Origin: Macropodus opercularis
Lineage: Eukaryota > Chordata > Actinopteri > Anabantiformes > Osphronemidae
Length of the DNA: 64,000 bases
NCBI GenBank assembly: GCA_030770545.1
Contig: CM061109.1
Coordinates: forward strand, 6,572,001-6,636,000
Reading direction: 5' to 3'
Shown in pieces: positions 23,500 through 35,945 of this stretch; the first letter of the stretch is position 1, and each line of letters opens with the position of its first letter. The notes under the pieces are model-generated. The model did not search any database. It saw only the letters and a program-made list of their open reading frames with translations, and was not told the origin of the DNA. Made by a program: the position numbers and the translations under genes.

Positions 23500-24177
23500 G
23501 TCAGCTAAGAACGGGAAACTATAGCTACAATTCGCACAGGCTCACCAAAATTGGACAATAGAAGATTGGAAAGACGTTGCCTGGTCTGATGAGTCTCGAT
23601 TTCTGCTGCGATATTTGGATGGTAGGGTCAGAATTTGGCGTCAACAACGTGAAAGCATGGATCCATCCTGCCTTGTATCAACGGTTCAAGCTGCTGGTGA
23701 TGTAATGGTGTGGGGGATATTTTCTTGGCACACTTTGAGCCCATTAGTACCAACTGAGCGTTCTGTCAACGCCACAGCTTACCTGAGTGTTGTTGCTGAC
23801 CATGTCCATCCCTTTATGACCACAGTGTACCCATCCTCTGATGCCTACTTCCAGCAGGATAACGCACCATGTCGTAAAGCGCAAATCATCTCAGACTGGT
23901 TTCTTGAACATGACAATGGCCTCCACAGTCACCAGATCTCAATCCAATAGAGAACCTTTGGGATGTGGTGGAATAGAAGATTCGCATCATGGATGTGCAG
24001 CCAACAAATCTGCAGCAATTGCGTGATGCTATCGTGTCAATATGGACCAGAACCTCTGAGGAATGTTTCCAGTACCTTGTTGAATATATGCCACGAAGGA
24101 TTAAGGCAGTTCTGAAGGCAAAAGGGGGTCAAACCCGGTACTAGTAAGGCGTACCTAATAAAGTGGCCGGTGAGTGT
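23500..24177 (+). mobile_element. Decayed Tc1-like transposon
   Basis: The plus strand encodes a Tc1 transposase catalytic region: DESRFLLRYLDGRVRIWRQQ with the first Asp, the VQAAGDVMVWGIFSWHTLSP segment, and FQQDNAPCRKA with the second Asp. A frameshift follows before PIENLWDVVE-like codons with the Glu. The 3' end GTACCTAATAAAGTGGCCGG and GTGAGTGTA is a typical terminal repeat. The N-terminal DNA-binding half is missing. Confidence 0.8.
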
Positions 24178-25034
24178 AAATCACTGTTTCAGTATCATCA
24201 TCAACCGTCTGATCAACTAAAAACAGAAAGATAAACCTAAACCTAAAGGGTTAGGCACATTTAAGACACATTATTTGAGGTCAGAAAGCATTAACAACGC
24301 CGGACCAATAACTAAAGCAAAGTTGTGTATGATTAGGACATAACTAAATACATGGTCTAACACTGACATGGCATTTCTAATCATTTATTTTATTTTCTCG
24401 TGTTTCAATTCAGGTAGTTCCTTTCCCACAGCCACATGTCCACTCAGTATTTATAGTACTTTCCACCAACTTTAATGTCTTTATAAATTAGATTGTGTAT
24501 GTCAATGCCCTGAAAAGGGAGTAGTCCTTGTAAAGGACATGTGGACACAACTCTTCTCAGATCATGTGCACTACGAGACAGTAAATGGTATGCCCTTCAA
24601 TATGCCGCACAGTGTAGTGCTCACTCAAATTGGCTAATTCTGTTCCTCTCTTCAAGAGAAAAGACATACAGACAGAAAACACAAACACTGTACTTAAACT
24701 GGGTTTATGTAGACTATACAGTTCACGCACAATTTTAATTCTATCACAGATTCATTACATTTACAAAGTTATTACTCACAATTGATCCTTCTTTGTAACA
24801 AATCATCCTCAAAATTTTTTGACAATCATTTGTCTAATACAGATCACAATACATTCATGTATAAAACCTTGCTCTTACACGGTTTAAATCGACATTTCAA
24901 AATTGTTTCTATCTAACTTCCTTTTCATTTTATTATTTGTCCCACAGTGTCATAATGTCTGATATTGATGACATGCATACACCTGATGTAAATCAACAAT
25001 TTGTTCTCACTGCAGCACTTGCAGAATGGCATAG
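24178..25034. other. Intergenic, no gene recognised
   Basis: This is AT-rich sequence between a dead Tc1 copy and the PAR-bZIP exon fragment. No supported exon is seen. The acceptor-like TTTGTCCCACAG at about 24937-24948 has no recognisable coding sequence after it. Confidence 0.5.
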
Positions 25035-25262
25035 TATGCTATCGTGTCAATATGGACCACGGCGAGAGCAGCGCGGCCAGCCACCCACAGTCGGCCTTCC
25101 TGGGTCCGACCCTTTGGGACAAGACCCTGCCCTGATGGACACAACTTTCAGTTGGAGTACATGGACCTCGAGGAGTTCCTGTCAGAGAACGGCATCCCCG
25201 CCAACACAGCCCAGAGCGACCAGGCCCCGCAGACGGCGCAGCCACCACAGGCCCCAGGGTAT
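25035..25262 (+). pseudogene. PAR-bZIP (hlf/tef-like) exon fragment, frameshifted
   Basis: In one frame (about 25057-25128) the plus strand reads DHGESSAASHPQSAFLGPTL then WDKTLP. In another frame (from about 25136) it reads HNFQLEYMDLEEFLSENGIP followed by an A/Q/P-rich stretch. Together these are the conserved N-terminal transactivation segment of PAR-domain bZIP factors (HLF, TEF). A two-base deletion after CTGCCC puts the halves out of frame, and one residue (D to H) differs from the consensus. No PAR or basic-leucine-zipper exon is nearby. The fragment is preceded by about 24 bases (ATGCTATCGTGTCAATATGG and on) identical to the Tc1 copy at 24026. It is a captured or duplicated gene piece, far GC-richer than its surroundings. 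Confidence 0.8.
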
Positions 25263-25744
25263 GCAAATAATCTCCAATACCAATTTATATGTGGCTAAGA
25301 GAATCTTCCCGGTTGAGAGCTTTTCCTGCATCTTAAGGGGCAATGATTGACTGTAGCATATGGGTGGTAGCATAAGGAATTATAATTATAATAATGAATA
25401 ATTATTTAAATTAGTTAAGACATTGTAAGGTTTAGTCACATTTAACTTAGACTGTCGAAGATAAAGATATTTTTCCAGAATAGTTTTATTGCCATGCCTT
25501 TTTGCTTAAATGGCAAGAAAATGTTGTTAAGACTAATGTGTTTAAAAGCATCATTGACATATATATTTATGCAAATGTATGTATTTGATTAATTCCCCGT
25601 TACATTGAGTTGTAGATAGTTTTTAATATATGGATATTAAATCTCAATTTTGACAATACTCACAGACCTAAGTAAAACAAACAATTAAAAGTGAAGAAAA
25701 TTATTTTCAACATCTTCTGTAAATGCAAGTCTACAAAAATTCCT

Positions 25745-26800
25745 ATTCTAACTGAGGAAAAAGTTAGGACACCCTCACATTTATTCCCACTTAAAATGGC
25801 TCTAATCACACCAAGTGCACAAGATTGTTACTCAGCATTTTGAATGAGGTTTGTCTTTTATAAACTACAGACGTTTAGTTTGGTGTGCTCCTGACTATTG
25901 AAGTGAGAGTGAGCACCTGAGAGCAAAAGTGTTGTCTGAAGCCTTGGAGGGCTTTCCAAAACAACTGCCAACGTGGCCAGATCTGGTTGTTCCAGTAAGT
26001 TCCCCCCTGATAGCAGACCACAAGGTGCTAAAAGAGGTCTCCAAAAACCCTAAAATGTCACCACGGGACCTACAGCAGGCTCTGGCTACTGTTGATGTGC
26101 AAGTGCATTCCTGAACATTTAGAAAGTGACTGCACAAATTGAACTTTGGGAGGTGTGCAATGAGGAAACCTTTATTTGGACACCACAACAGAGGACATGT
26201 TTGGCGCAAATCAAAGACAGCATTCCAGGAAAAGAACCTGGTGTCAACTCACCATCCTATAATACACCATGAATTCTACTGTGTATCAGTGCTTCCGGAA
26301 CACACAAAGACTATCTGTCAGAAAATAAAACTAAAGCAGAACTGGACCATGCAACATGACCCAAAACATACCAGTAAATCAACCTAAGACTGAAATTGAC
26401 GAGTCAAAGGCCAGATCTTAATCCCATTTAGCTGCTGTGAGCTGACTCGAAACAGACTGTAAATACAAGCCCCTCAAACACTTCACAGAGGAAAGAATTC
26501 TGTATTGAGGAGTTGGGTACACTTTCCTCAGATTGAGACTGGTAGATGGCTACAAGAAGCGTCTCATTGTAGTTATTTTAGTCAAAGGGGCTAACACTAG
26601 CTATTAAGGGTTATGGTGTCCGAACTTTTTCCACTGTTCGAATATGGATTTTTTTGGAAATACATTTACAAAGGATCTTGAAAAGTCTTTTCTTCACTTT
26701 TAATTGTTTAGTTATATTACTTTAATCTCTCAGTATTGTCAACATTGAGAATAAATATCTTTATATTAAAACATGTTACAAAATAAATGTCCTAATTTTT
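25745..26800 (+). mobile_element. Heavily decayed Tc1-like transposon
   Basis: Plus-strand traces of a Tc1 transposase remain. LKEVSKNPKMSPRDLQQALA at about 26025-26085 is the second helix-turn-helix region. RKPLFGHHNR follows at about 26165, and the QHDPKHTSKS second-Asp motif at about 26350. Flanking phrases about unpaired ends (AAAAAGTTAGGACACCCTCA at 25760, GTGTCCGAACTTTTTCCACT at 26612) look like the termini. Many frameshifts are present. Confidence 0.65.
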
Positions 26801-26849
26801 TCTTGGCTGTTTGTGTAAGTGTGTTTGTGTCTGTGTTTGTGATGTTAGT

Positions 26850-29800
26850 CTAGATACATTGCAGTCCTGCATCCTCATTGTGCTGGCAGTTGTTGTGACC
26901 AATTCCACCATGTGGGCAGTCAAAGATGTTTGACTCAGTTCCTAAGCAACGCAGCTCATCCAGCCAGATCCTGCCAGTCCCTACAAAAAGGCAACAATTA
27001 TAGACAGGTGTTTTTGAAACAATCAAAAAACCTTTTAATATTTATAATGAAAAAACGTTTTGTGCCAAGCCAGTGGTGCCCCCTACAGTGCAGCCAGTTT
27101 AAGATATACACCTACCATTGCTATTCCAAAGACAGAAAATCTGGGGCAACACTTTCTGGCTGTTCATAAAAACTATAACACTGACTTTCCACTGAAAAGT
27201 GAGCTGAGAACAGTGGATGAACTAAAATCACAATAGTCCAGACAAGAGACATTTGTCTCACTATTCCATTTGATTTGGGCTCTTCAAAGACAACTCTTCT
27301 GTGCGCATATGGTGAAGGTTGATTGTGACTACTCAGTTGTTGCTACACACTGATGTGTGATGGCTTACGAGGGGGATATCCCTGAAGAGAATTTACCTTG
27401 CTCTGCATCCTTGTCACTAAACATTTAGAATACCACCGACTAAATGACTAAATCAGTGACTGCCAGAATTGGTATATTTAACTGATCTGATCAACATGTT
27501 AAATGAGCTCAATATAGAGCTGCAATGAAAACACAAAATCATGGTGAAAATGATCAGCCCAGTTAATGCTTTTGAACAAAAAATGCAACATCTGTCCTCA
27601 ACGCTACGGTGCCAAGATTTGCAGAAATTCCACAACCTTGCATCAGAGCTGGAGATGCAAAATAATGTGTGTGTACAACTTGACAGTCAGCTCTACACAC
27701 AGCAGATTGTTAGACCCAGAATTTATGTGCTGCCCTTTTGGGGAATATGTTGATGTTGATTCACTTGCATAACAAAATGTAATGCTGTTTTATCTGTACT
27801 CATCTCAAATGAAGGACATTGCAGGTTCACATTGAGCTGTAGTCCAGGGCTCATGGACAACTCTTATACGAAAAGTATTTAAACATGGGAAAATGTGCTT
27901 CCTTCTTGACTGCATTATTCGGGTCAATTTATTTAGTCAGCCCAAATGAAGATTATTGAATCCAAATACCTTTCCACCATGACTGATGATCATTTGGAAG
28001 TCTGTTTGAGGTTGGCTACCAGCAGCTACTGTCCGGTCTATGGAACCCTGGCTGATTCCATTCAGTGCAAGTCATCAGAGTAAAGTAATAGCTAAAAATG
28101 TACAGAATCGTAATGTACTATACAGGTTCAGGCTGTTATTCAAGGTACATCAACATATGTTGTAAATATAAGGTATGCTCAGTATGTACGGTTGCAAGAA
28201 AAAGTATGTGAACCTCTTGGGGATTACATGGATTTCTGCATAATCTGGTCATTAAATGTGTACCGATCTTCATGTAAGTCACAACAATAGTCTGCTTAAA
28301 CTAATACTGTACAAATATGATATGTTTTTATTGAACATAACGTGTAATCATTCACAGCGCAGGGTGAAAAACGTTTCTGAAACCCTAGGCTAATGACTTC
28401 TCCAAGAGCTAATTGGAGCCAGGAGTCAGCCAACCCGGAGTCCAATGAATGTGATGTGGTTAAAGATGTCCTGCCCTATAAAAACACACAGCTGTTTTGA
28501 GTTTACTGTTCTCAAGAAGCATTGCCTGATGTAAACCATGCCTCGCACAAACAAACTATCAGAAGACCTACGATCAAGAATTGCTGACTACCACAAAGCT
28601 GGAAAGGGTTACACTAGTATCTCTAAAAGACTTTATGTTCATATGTCCACGATAAGAGTCCACAAGATGGTGCTGCAGGAGCAGCAGCAAGTTATAACAG
28701 CTGTGTCCTCTCTTTTACTATTTCTCTTATTTGTTATTGTTTGTTGGCCTGTTTTACAGGTTTTCTTTATTGTGGTCAAATCCTGTTGCAAGTGTGCACC
28801 ACCTTCATTACTTTTATGTTTTGTTTTTTTACATTTTTTTAACCCTTTTACGAGTGCATCAGGGGAATGCGACGTTATCCTGTTTAATGTGTACATCCCT
28901 CCCTCGCAACTGTAAATAAATATGTTAAGTATTTGTATTGTAAGTAGATCATTTTGTCACTTTTGTCATTTTAGTTCAAGTAGCTTACTCCTGTGTGGGC
29001 ACCCCTGGACCAAGCATAGAACCCCCTCTAAATGTTTCTTGCAAATGTGGTCACATAGTTGTCTCTTAACACTGTTTTTTTCACAGAATTTGAATTTTGT
29101 TAAGCTTTGGAAAATTGTATACACATGTGAACAAAACAAAGCACATGAGCTATTTTTACCTGGTGAGGCAGTGAAGGTGGTAATGGCAGATTGGAAGCCC
29201 AACATCTTACAGATCACTGTACCATCCACGGTGTCAAAGTTGTCATCACAAACAGTGCCCCAAACTCCATTGTGCTTCACCTCTACTCTGCCTCGAAATC
29301 TTCCTGGCACAAGACGTATGTTCACTGTTTTGACACACAAAGTTTTCTGGATTAATTGATTTCCAAATTCATGGTGAATATCTTTCTTTCAGGTGATGTT
29401 ATACAGTTGCTAAATGGTCTTTATTGGAATTTATTATTTAGGAGAGTTTTTTAAATCTCTATTGTTCAGTGGCCATGTTCTCATGCTTTCTTGTCAGTAT
29501 TTTGAAGACTTACACTCTGGTATGTTTGCTGGGTCTCCCTTTTCTCCTTTCAAACCTGGTAGTCCTGTGGAGGAAATATACATACAAATACATCCTTAAA
29601 TATAAACCTAAATCCATTGCCTATTTCATAACCAAGAGGGAGTTTGTATGGTATGTTTTAAACACAGTAAAATAAAGACCTGGTGTCTTCCTAATATTCA
29701 TCTTAGATGAATGCAGTATAATAAATTAATTATCAAACAAACAAACAAACAAACATTTTTTGAGAGAATCAGTTTTGTGACTATTATCCATAATCACCTT

Positions 29801-32800
29801 GGGTACCATTGAAACCAGGAAGTCCTATCAAGCTTAACAAAAAGATCAAGATGAAACATTATGACAGAAATAACAGAAGGTTAGTAATGTGAGCTGCTAT
29901 ACTTTGTTTGCTCAGTTAAGTGTAAGTGTGTATGTGTAAGTGGTTAAGTGTGTGCATGTGTGTCTGTCTATGGGGAGCTTATGGTTAGGGTTAATGTATG
30001 GCTAAAAGCCTGGTGGGGCACTATGAACACTAACATAAACAGTACTTGTTCAGTGAATCTAATTACAAATGCACGACATTAATTAAATCACAAGCACAAA
30101 TGAATACAACATGTAGTAGGAGTAAGCAAACCAGAATTATGAATAGCAGTGTATTCCCCTGTTATAGGTACAGTACTGTACAAACGTTTTAGGCAGGTGT
30201 GAAAAAATGCTGTAAACAAAGAATGCTCTCAGAAATATAAATAACAATTGTTTATTTTGTCAATTTCCAAAATGCAAAGTGAGCTATCCAGGGTGTAGCC
30301 TGCCACTTGCTCAGTGACAGATTTGAGTCCATATCCTGAAACAAAGTCTACAACAGAATTCTGATAATGCAACAGTCATGATACCTTTTTGACCAGTGTC
30401 CCCAGTGTCACCTTTGTCTCCACGAGGTCCTGAAAATCAAGCAAATTAATGTCCTCAGTTCTGGTTGGAACCTTTGTAGTGTTGTGATGAACTTTTTCCA
30501 ATAATACTCAAACCATTACCTGGGGCCCCAGGTTCTCCTTTTTCTCCTTTTTCCCCTGGTGCTTGATTCCCTGGGGCTCCAGGACGACCTGTATATGTTC
30601 AAACATGAGCATAAAACACACAGGATGAGAATAATAAGTATGAAAAATTTGATTCTTTCATAAATTAACAGTACGTCAGCAATAACACAATTATGACCTA
30701 AAGTAAGATAAGGAAGAGAAACTGAACTATTTTATAATTGGAATCTGCTGATGCATTTTTCCATTCAGGAACAAGGTTGAATCACTTTATGTTCGTTTTA
30801 CACTGATCCAATATCACATGCAACTAAGGAGGCTCATGACTTGACATGATTTCCTATTTCGCCTTTAACTTTCTTTTTTTGTGATATTATTATTATCATT
30901 ATTATTATTATTATTATTAGTGGTAGGAGTAGCAACAAACTGAAATTCGGACATCCTTTATCATCTAGTGTACTTATATGATGACCAATATCACAACATA
31001 GAGGAATCTATTATAACCCAGATGAATACACATACTATACATCAATCTTACCGGGTGGTCCACTTGGTCCAGTATGTCCTGAAATATGCAATATTTGAGC
31101 TCAATTACACATTTTACTTTTATAATATGAATAAACACAATAATATAATTGGTAAAACAAAAAGAAAGCTGCTATGTTTTTCCACAAATTGATAATGTTG
31201 GTGTTGGCTCTGTAAGGGTAGCAGCATTGTGATGTGGAGATGTTTTGCTGCCAGAGGAACTGGTGTGCGTCATATTATGTAGAAATATTGAAGCAACATC
31301 TCAAAACATGAGCCAGGATGTTAAGACTTGGACAAAAATGGGTCTTCCAAATGGTTAATGACTCCGTCAAACACAATAGGTTACAAAGTGGTCAAAGGCA
31401 GTGATTCCCAACCTGTGATGAATCATCAGGTGTGCCATGGTAGATCAAATTTCACCAGATTGGTTCTTCAAGTGAGCAGCGCAACAGTTAATAATAGTAA
31501 TAGAAATGGATACATATTTGAAAAGAAAAAGTCCTCAGTCTGACCAAGATCCTGGATAAAATTCTCAACCCTGATGAGAGCCCTATGAGTAGTGGTCAGA
31601 AGAAAGGGAAAAAAAAAAAAAAGAAAGTTATCATGCCTTTGGATTTACTTTTACTGGGGAACCAACCGAGCCAACTTTTCTATGTTTAGCGTACGGGGGA
31701 AAGTTGTCCAACAACAACAACAACAACTATTTTGTTCAAATGCGCGAACAGATGAAGAAACAGACAGCTATACTTAAAACTCCAACACGAGGTAGAAAGC
31801 TCTTTAAGCTACCAAGCTCAAGACCTTGAAAATAGAAACTAGATTTTCATTATATATGTTTTTTGTGGCATTTTGGTTTGTCTGCCATATGATTTTCCTA
31901 ATGTAAAATACTGTAAGTTTAAAGGTAATACTACCAAATGTGAAGGGACTTATGTCACCACTACACACACACACACACCTTCGGGGCCCCTCTCTCCTTG
32001 TATCCCTGGATGTCCTGGCAAACCATCTCTGCCTGGAGGTCCTAAGGACATAGAATAATTAGTCTGCTTCATCGAATTATTTCTGCACTCTGTACATTTT
32101 GTCCAGATAAATGTTACAAACAGAAAAGTTTTTGTGATTTTATTTCCTTGATGTCCTTACATAATCATTTAAAATAAATTATTACACAGGCATGATATAT
32201 ATCGTACCTGATTTGAGGCTGAGAGTTTTCAGCTGGGCCTCCAGGTTAATGGTACTGGTGTTGACAATGCTCAATTCAGCCCTCAGTCTGCCCAGCTGGC
32301 CTTCTTCTTTACACAGACTAGTAACCTGTATTGTCATGGAAAATCACAGAAGCATGATAATGCTGTCTTACAAGTGAGAAGGTACATTATTAAAGCACCC
32401 CTATTTTAGAACAGTTAGCATTTATTGTTATCCTCTAGGCCGACTGTCACTTGTGGCCATAGTGACCTCTTCAACGTTACTCACTCCGTCACCATCTCAT
32501 GCTGGAGCCTGTCTCAGCTGACAATGTTGGTAGGGTACACTCTGGACAGGTCGCCAGACCATAACAGACCACACTACAGTAGACCCAGACAACCAATCAC
32601 ACAATTTAAAATCTCCAATCAACTTAATTGCATGGCTTTAGAACGTAGGAGGAAACTGGAGAATCCGTAGAATACCCACACAGACACAGGGAGAACATGC
32701 ACACAGAAAGTGTTTCCAACATCATTCTAACAATTCTAACTATTAACTGATCTTTTATACCATGTGTTGCAAATTAACAGCAGTATAACCTGGTTTTGCA

Positions 32801-34067
32801 AGGCCCATAACTGGATTTTCAGGTTTTCTTCTTGACTGTTGTTTTGAACAAGAGCTTCAGACAGTTTTTCTGAAGTGGCATGAGACAGTAAAGCCTCCAA
32901 GGTGAAAACTAGGACAGAGAGGAGAATAATAGCATTTCATTATTTAACTTAGATTACACTTACTTACTCATCATGACATTAGTTCCTATGCAGTATTTGA
33001 GAAGAGAAGAGAAATGTCTATTGCAAACATGTACACTGTGTACACTGCATTATATCAAATCATAAATAAATATAACACAATTAAATATTGTTATGTATAC
33101 ATATTTACCTTTATATAGCAGAAAACCACAAAGGATGGTCTGCAGAATCAGGTAAATAGCAAAGAGAAATAAACCCCTTTGTCGTCTGGACCTCACTGGC
33201 TTCAAATCTTCAAACAGTAAAATAAAGTAATTGAAACATAACAGAAAGTGGTCAATGCTCTGCAGCAATCTTACAATTGGAGACTGCATTTGAAGCTAAG
33301 TTGGCACTAAAGACTTTTAAATCACACGGCCCAATATTTTATTCACAATAGATCACAGGTAACACATGAACATGAAAAATGTTTAAACTGTGGAATTTTA
33401 TACATTTATCCAGTAAGTAAGCTCATTTAAAATGTAATGCCTGTAGCCTCCAGCTCTTTTGATCTTAGATCTGAATCACCAGTGCCAGTGACAGCATGGC
33501 ACTAGTGCTTTACATTACTTCTTAGCTGTACTTATCTTGGTTTCCTCTGAAAGCCATTCAATTTCTATCCATCAATTTTTTGATGCAAAGAACAACAGAG
33601 GTCATATTCAGAGGTATAAATCTTAGCAATATTTCTATTCTGCATAACTGACTAGAATATACAGTATGAAATGGTGAATGACCTAGTACTATGAAACTTG
33701 GGTTCTACCAGCAGCCAAGTGGTTAACAAATGCACAAAATGATAGGAAATTAAAAAGTGTTTTTAGTAAGTTGATACAACAGTGTTCCTTGTTCCATTAT
33801 TCAATAGTTACAACCCATACTACAAAATTAAGCAAATAAGAATTCTTATGAATGGCTATGGCCACGTAGTCACTTTACATTTGACAGATTTGCCAGCAAG
33901 CTTTACGTTTGCCATTCGCCATTTATTTTTTCCACCCTGTTTATTCTTTAAAACTTACCATCAGACTTTAGATTGTTGAGACTGGTCATGCTGGGCGACA
34001 TGCCAAATAGTGGATTAGTCTGGGTGTATGATATTCCATCTGTCATCTTGTCCACTGCAGTCTTCAT
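26850..34067 (-). CDS. marco: MARCO-like class A scavenger receptor (collagen + SRCR)
   Basis: Twelve minus-strand coding exons join in frame: 34067-33959, 33207-33109, 32908-32790, 32325-32208, 32041-31979, 31078-31052, 30588-30520, 30429-30385, 29824-29798, 29564-29514, 29324-29160 and 26980-26850. The total is 1023 nt, 340 aa. All have GT-AG borders, and the collagen exons are all phase 1-1 with a split Gly codon. The order is: cytoplasmic tail, transmembrane segment at about 48-68 (GLFLFAIYLILQTILCGFLL), a helical spacer with N-glycosylation sites (NNS, NTS), and about 94 residues of Gly-X-Y with one interruption at GNQAP. Then the SRCR domain: GRVEVKHNGVWGTVCDD in exon 11, and GTGRIWLDELRCLGTES to CQHNEDAGLQCI in exon 12. 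MARCO is a type II membrane receptor of phagocytes that binds bacteria and polyanions. The collagen stretch is far shorter than in mammalian MARCO (520 aa protein). Linkage to engrailed and c1ql2 supports orthology; a related SRCR-type scavenger receptor is the alternative. Confidence 0.9.
28186..28680 (+). mobile_element. Truncated Tc1-like transposon in the last marco intron
   Basis: The left end reads AAAAAGTATGTGAACCTCTT, and the plus strand at 28538-28675 encodes the transposase start MPRTNKLSEDLRSRIADYHK with a helix-turn-helix region up to VHKM. Similarity then ends abruptly. The same family gives the ends at about 35075-35210. What follows, 28690-28930, includes a short VILFNVYIPPS stretch like a LINE endonuclease, which I leave unassigned. 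Confidence 0.75.
30170..30290. mobile_element. Tc1-like terminal fragment in a marco intron
   Basis: GTACAAACGTTTTAGGCAGG and the following bases match the Tc1 end at 8943-9090. It lies in the intron between marco exons 8 and 9 and has no coding remnant. Confidence 0.6.
31960..31978. repeat. CA microsatellite overlapping the marco exon 5 donor
   Basis: An (AC)n tract runs right up to the splice donor of the first collagen exon, so on the coding strand the intron begins inside a (GT)n repeat. Any length change alters the bases next to the donor but keeps a GT dinucleotide. Confidence 0.8.
32490..32700 (-). repeat. Interspersed retroposon module in a marco intron
   Basis: In reverse orientation this carries the same module as 3846-4062: TGCTGGAGCCTGTCTCAGCT, CACTCTGGACAGGTCGCCAG and GGGAGAACATGCACACAGAA. 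It lies between marco exons 3 and 4. It is a common fish interspersed repeat, probably LINE/SINE-derived. Confidence 0.6.
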
Positions 34068-35061
34068 GTATGCTCCACTTTACAGTGTAATCTTCACTTC
34101 CTATTTTAGGACCCTTTTGACACACGTTACATGATGTTAGGAAAACATGGTCCTCCCCAGATTGCAAAATGGTTTACAGGCGTACACTGAAGTAGAGGAA
34201 GGAACTTTTTCTTTTTAGCTGAGGTTGTTAAAATTCTCTAGCAAAACATTGTAATGCAGCTGACTGAAAGAATGGGGAAGTTGCTATTTTAATGACAAAC
34301 TGAAAAAGAACTTACAACACTAACTGAAACTAAAGTAGAAACATTCACATCTATGAAATTTTAAATGTAGGCACACCACACATGCAACTGTGTACTTGCA
34401 TGGCATTATTAAATGTGCCCTGTGTTATATAAAATATATGATAATTACAACTGTCATTGTAGCATTAACTTGCTTTATAAAGGAAACCCTGTTTGTGACA
34501 TTGCATGAAACAATTCACAAAATTGAGTGAGTGAAGTGAAAGGTGGTGAAATGAAGGTGGTCTGCAAGTGAGCTTAAATATATATAAATAATGATTGCTG
34601 TCTCCACAGTCCACAATTTCACAGCTACTTTTTAAGATTCCTTTCCACAACAGCATTTGGTTTATACTGAAACTTCTTTTCAATATTCTTCACAGTCAGC
34701 AAAACAGAAATCCATTTGGAGCAGTGAAACAGTGAGTAACTTTTCATTGCTTTCACACAAAATGCATGACCACAAAATACAACTCCTTTATCCTTTTGAG
34801 ACCACTCCCTGCAATACACTATACTATTGCAGATCATTTTCACCAAAATACTGGTCACACACCCAATCATGTCATAAAACCCACCCACCTCTTAGCAGCT
34901 AATTCCTCATAGTTTCAGTATTGACTAAAGCAATCAAATAAATCAATAAATATATTTGATGTCAGTAGATGTGCAAGACAAAAACTGTATTGTAAAATGT
35001 ATGGCTCACCTGAGTTTATGCAGAACACTTTGCAGACTGCATTCAGAATTTGAGAAAGAAA
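34068..35061. other. Upstream region of marco, no further gene recognised
   Basis: This would hold the 5' UTR and promoter used with the ATG at 34067. An in-frame stop lies 15 bases before that ATG, so the frame does not extend upstream in the same exon. No TATA box stands out, and no other exon is supported. Confidence 0.45.
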
Positions 35062-35210
35062 TAGCCTATTGTAATACTTCAAGAAAACGTCTGTGAACCC
35101 CTTGGGATTACATGGATTTCTGCATACACTGGTCATAAAATGTGTTGTGTTGTTCATCAACGTCACAACAATACAAAACCACAGTCTGCTTAAACAAATA
35201 CTGCACAAAC

Positions 35211-35315
35211 ATTCAATTCAATTCAATTCAATTCAATTCAATTCAATTCAATTCAATTCAATTCAATTCAATTCAATTCAATTCAATTCAATTCAATTCA
35301 ATTCAATTCAATTCA
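35211..35315. repeat. Perfect (ATTCA)21 pentanucleotide array
   Basis: Twenty-one uninterrupted ATTCA units (TGAAT on the minus strand) follow directly from the terminal repeat of the LINE. Other copies of the LINE in this window end in only two or three such units, so this is a secondary expansion of the LINE's own tail. Confidence 0.95.
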
Positions 35316-35945
35316 ACTTTATTTATATAGCGCCAATTCACAACATCAGTTATCTCAAGGCACTTTACAAGTAAGGTTTAAGACCTTACACAACTAAACC
35401 CAACAAATCTCACATAGAGCAAGATTTCAATTGTAGCCAAGTGGAGAGGACACACGGCTCTGAGTCTGACGATACCTGTAGATGAGAATAGAGAGAGAGA
35501 GAGACAGAAAGAGAGAAGCACAACTACGAGAGAAAAACAGATAACGTTAGTCACATGTAGACATGGAGGTATGTTAGTGGATAGAAGAAACGAAAAGAGC
35601 TCAGTGAATGAAGGATGTCCCCCAGCATCTAAGTCTATAGCAGCTTAACTAAGAGATGGTTCCGAGTGACCAGAACCATCTGTAATACGCTTTATCAAAA
35701 AGAAAGGTTTTAAGCCTAGTTTTAAAACTAGAGAGGGTGTCTGCTTCTCGAACCTGAACTGGAAGTTGGTTCCACAGGAGAGGAGCTTGGTAGCTAAAGG
35801 CTCTGCCTCTCGTCCTACATTTAGAAACTCTAGGAACAACAAGCAGACCAGCGCTCTGAGAACGAAGCGTTCTGTTGGGAGCAAAAGGAGCTATGAGGTC
35901 AACAGGACCACATGCACAACAGTCTGGAGGATTTTGGACCATTCC
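35211..35945 (-). mobile_element. L2/CR1-type LINE 3' copy with reverse transcriptase C-terminus
   Basis: On the minus strand the open frame at 35942-35649 encodes PNRTLRSQSAGLLVVPRVSK, RAFSYQAPLLWNQLPVQVRE and SFKTRLKTFLFDKAYY, the characteristic end of a fish L2-type reverse transcriptase ORF. The 3' UTR follows, with TTACTTGTAAAGTGCCTTGA and TATAAATAAAGTTGAATTG, and then the pentamer array at 35211-35315. This copy shows that the short tails at 9930, 15215, 18545 and 41120 are all 5'-truncated insertions of this LINE. Confidence 0.85.

Noticed and set aside
29000..29060. CDHICKKHLEGVLC as the end of the marco SRCR domain
   Set aside because: The Cys spacing looks superficially similar but it lies in the intron with no acceptor. 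The true second SRCR exon with GTGRIWLDE and CQHNEDAGLQC is at 26850-26980 in the correct phase.
35211..35315. CRISPR-like or satellite array
   Set aside because: It is a 5-base microsatellite continuous with a LINE tail, with no spacers.
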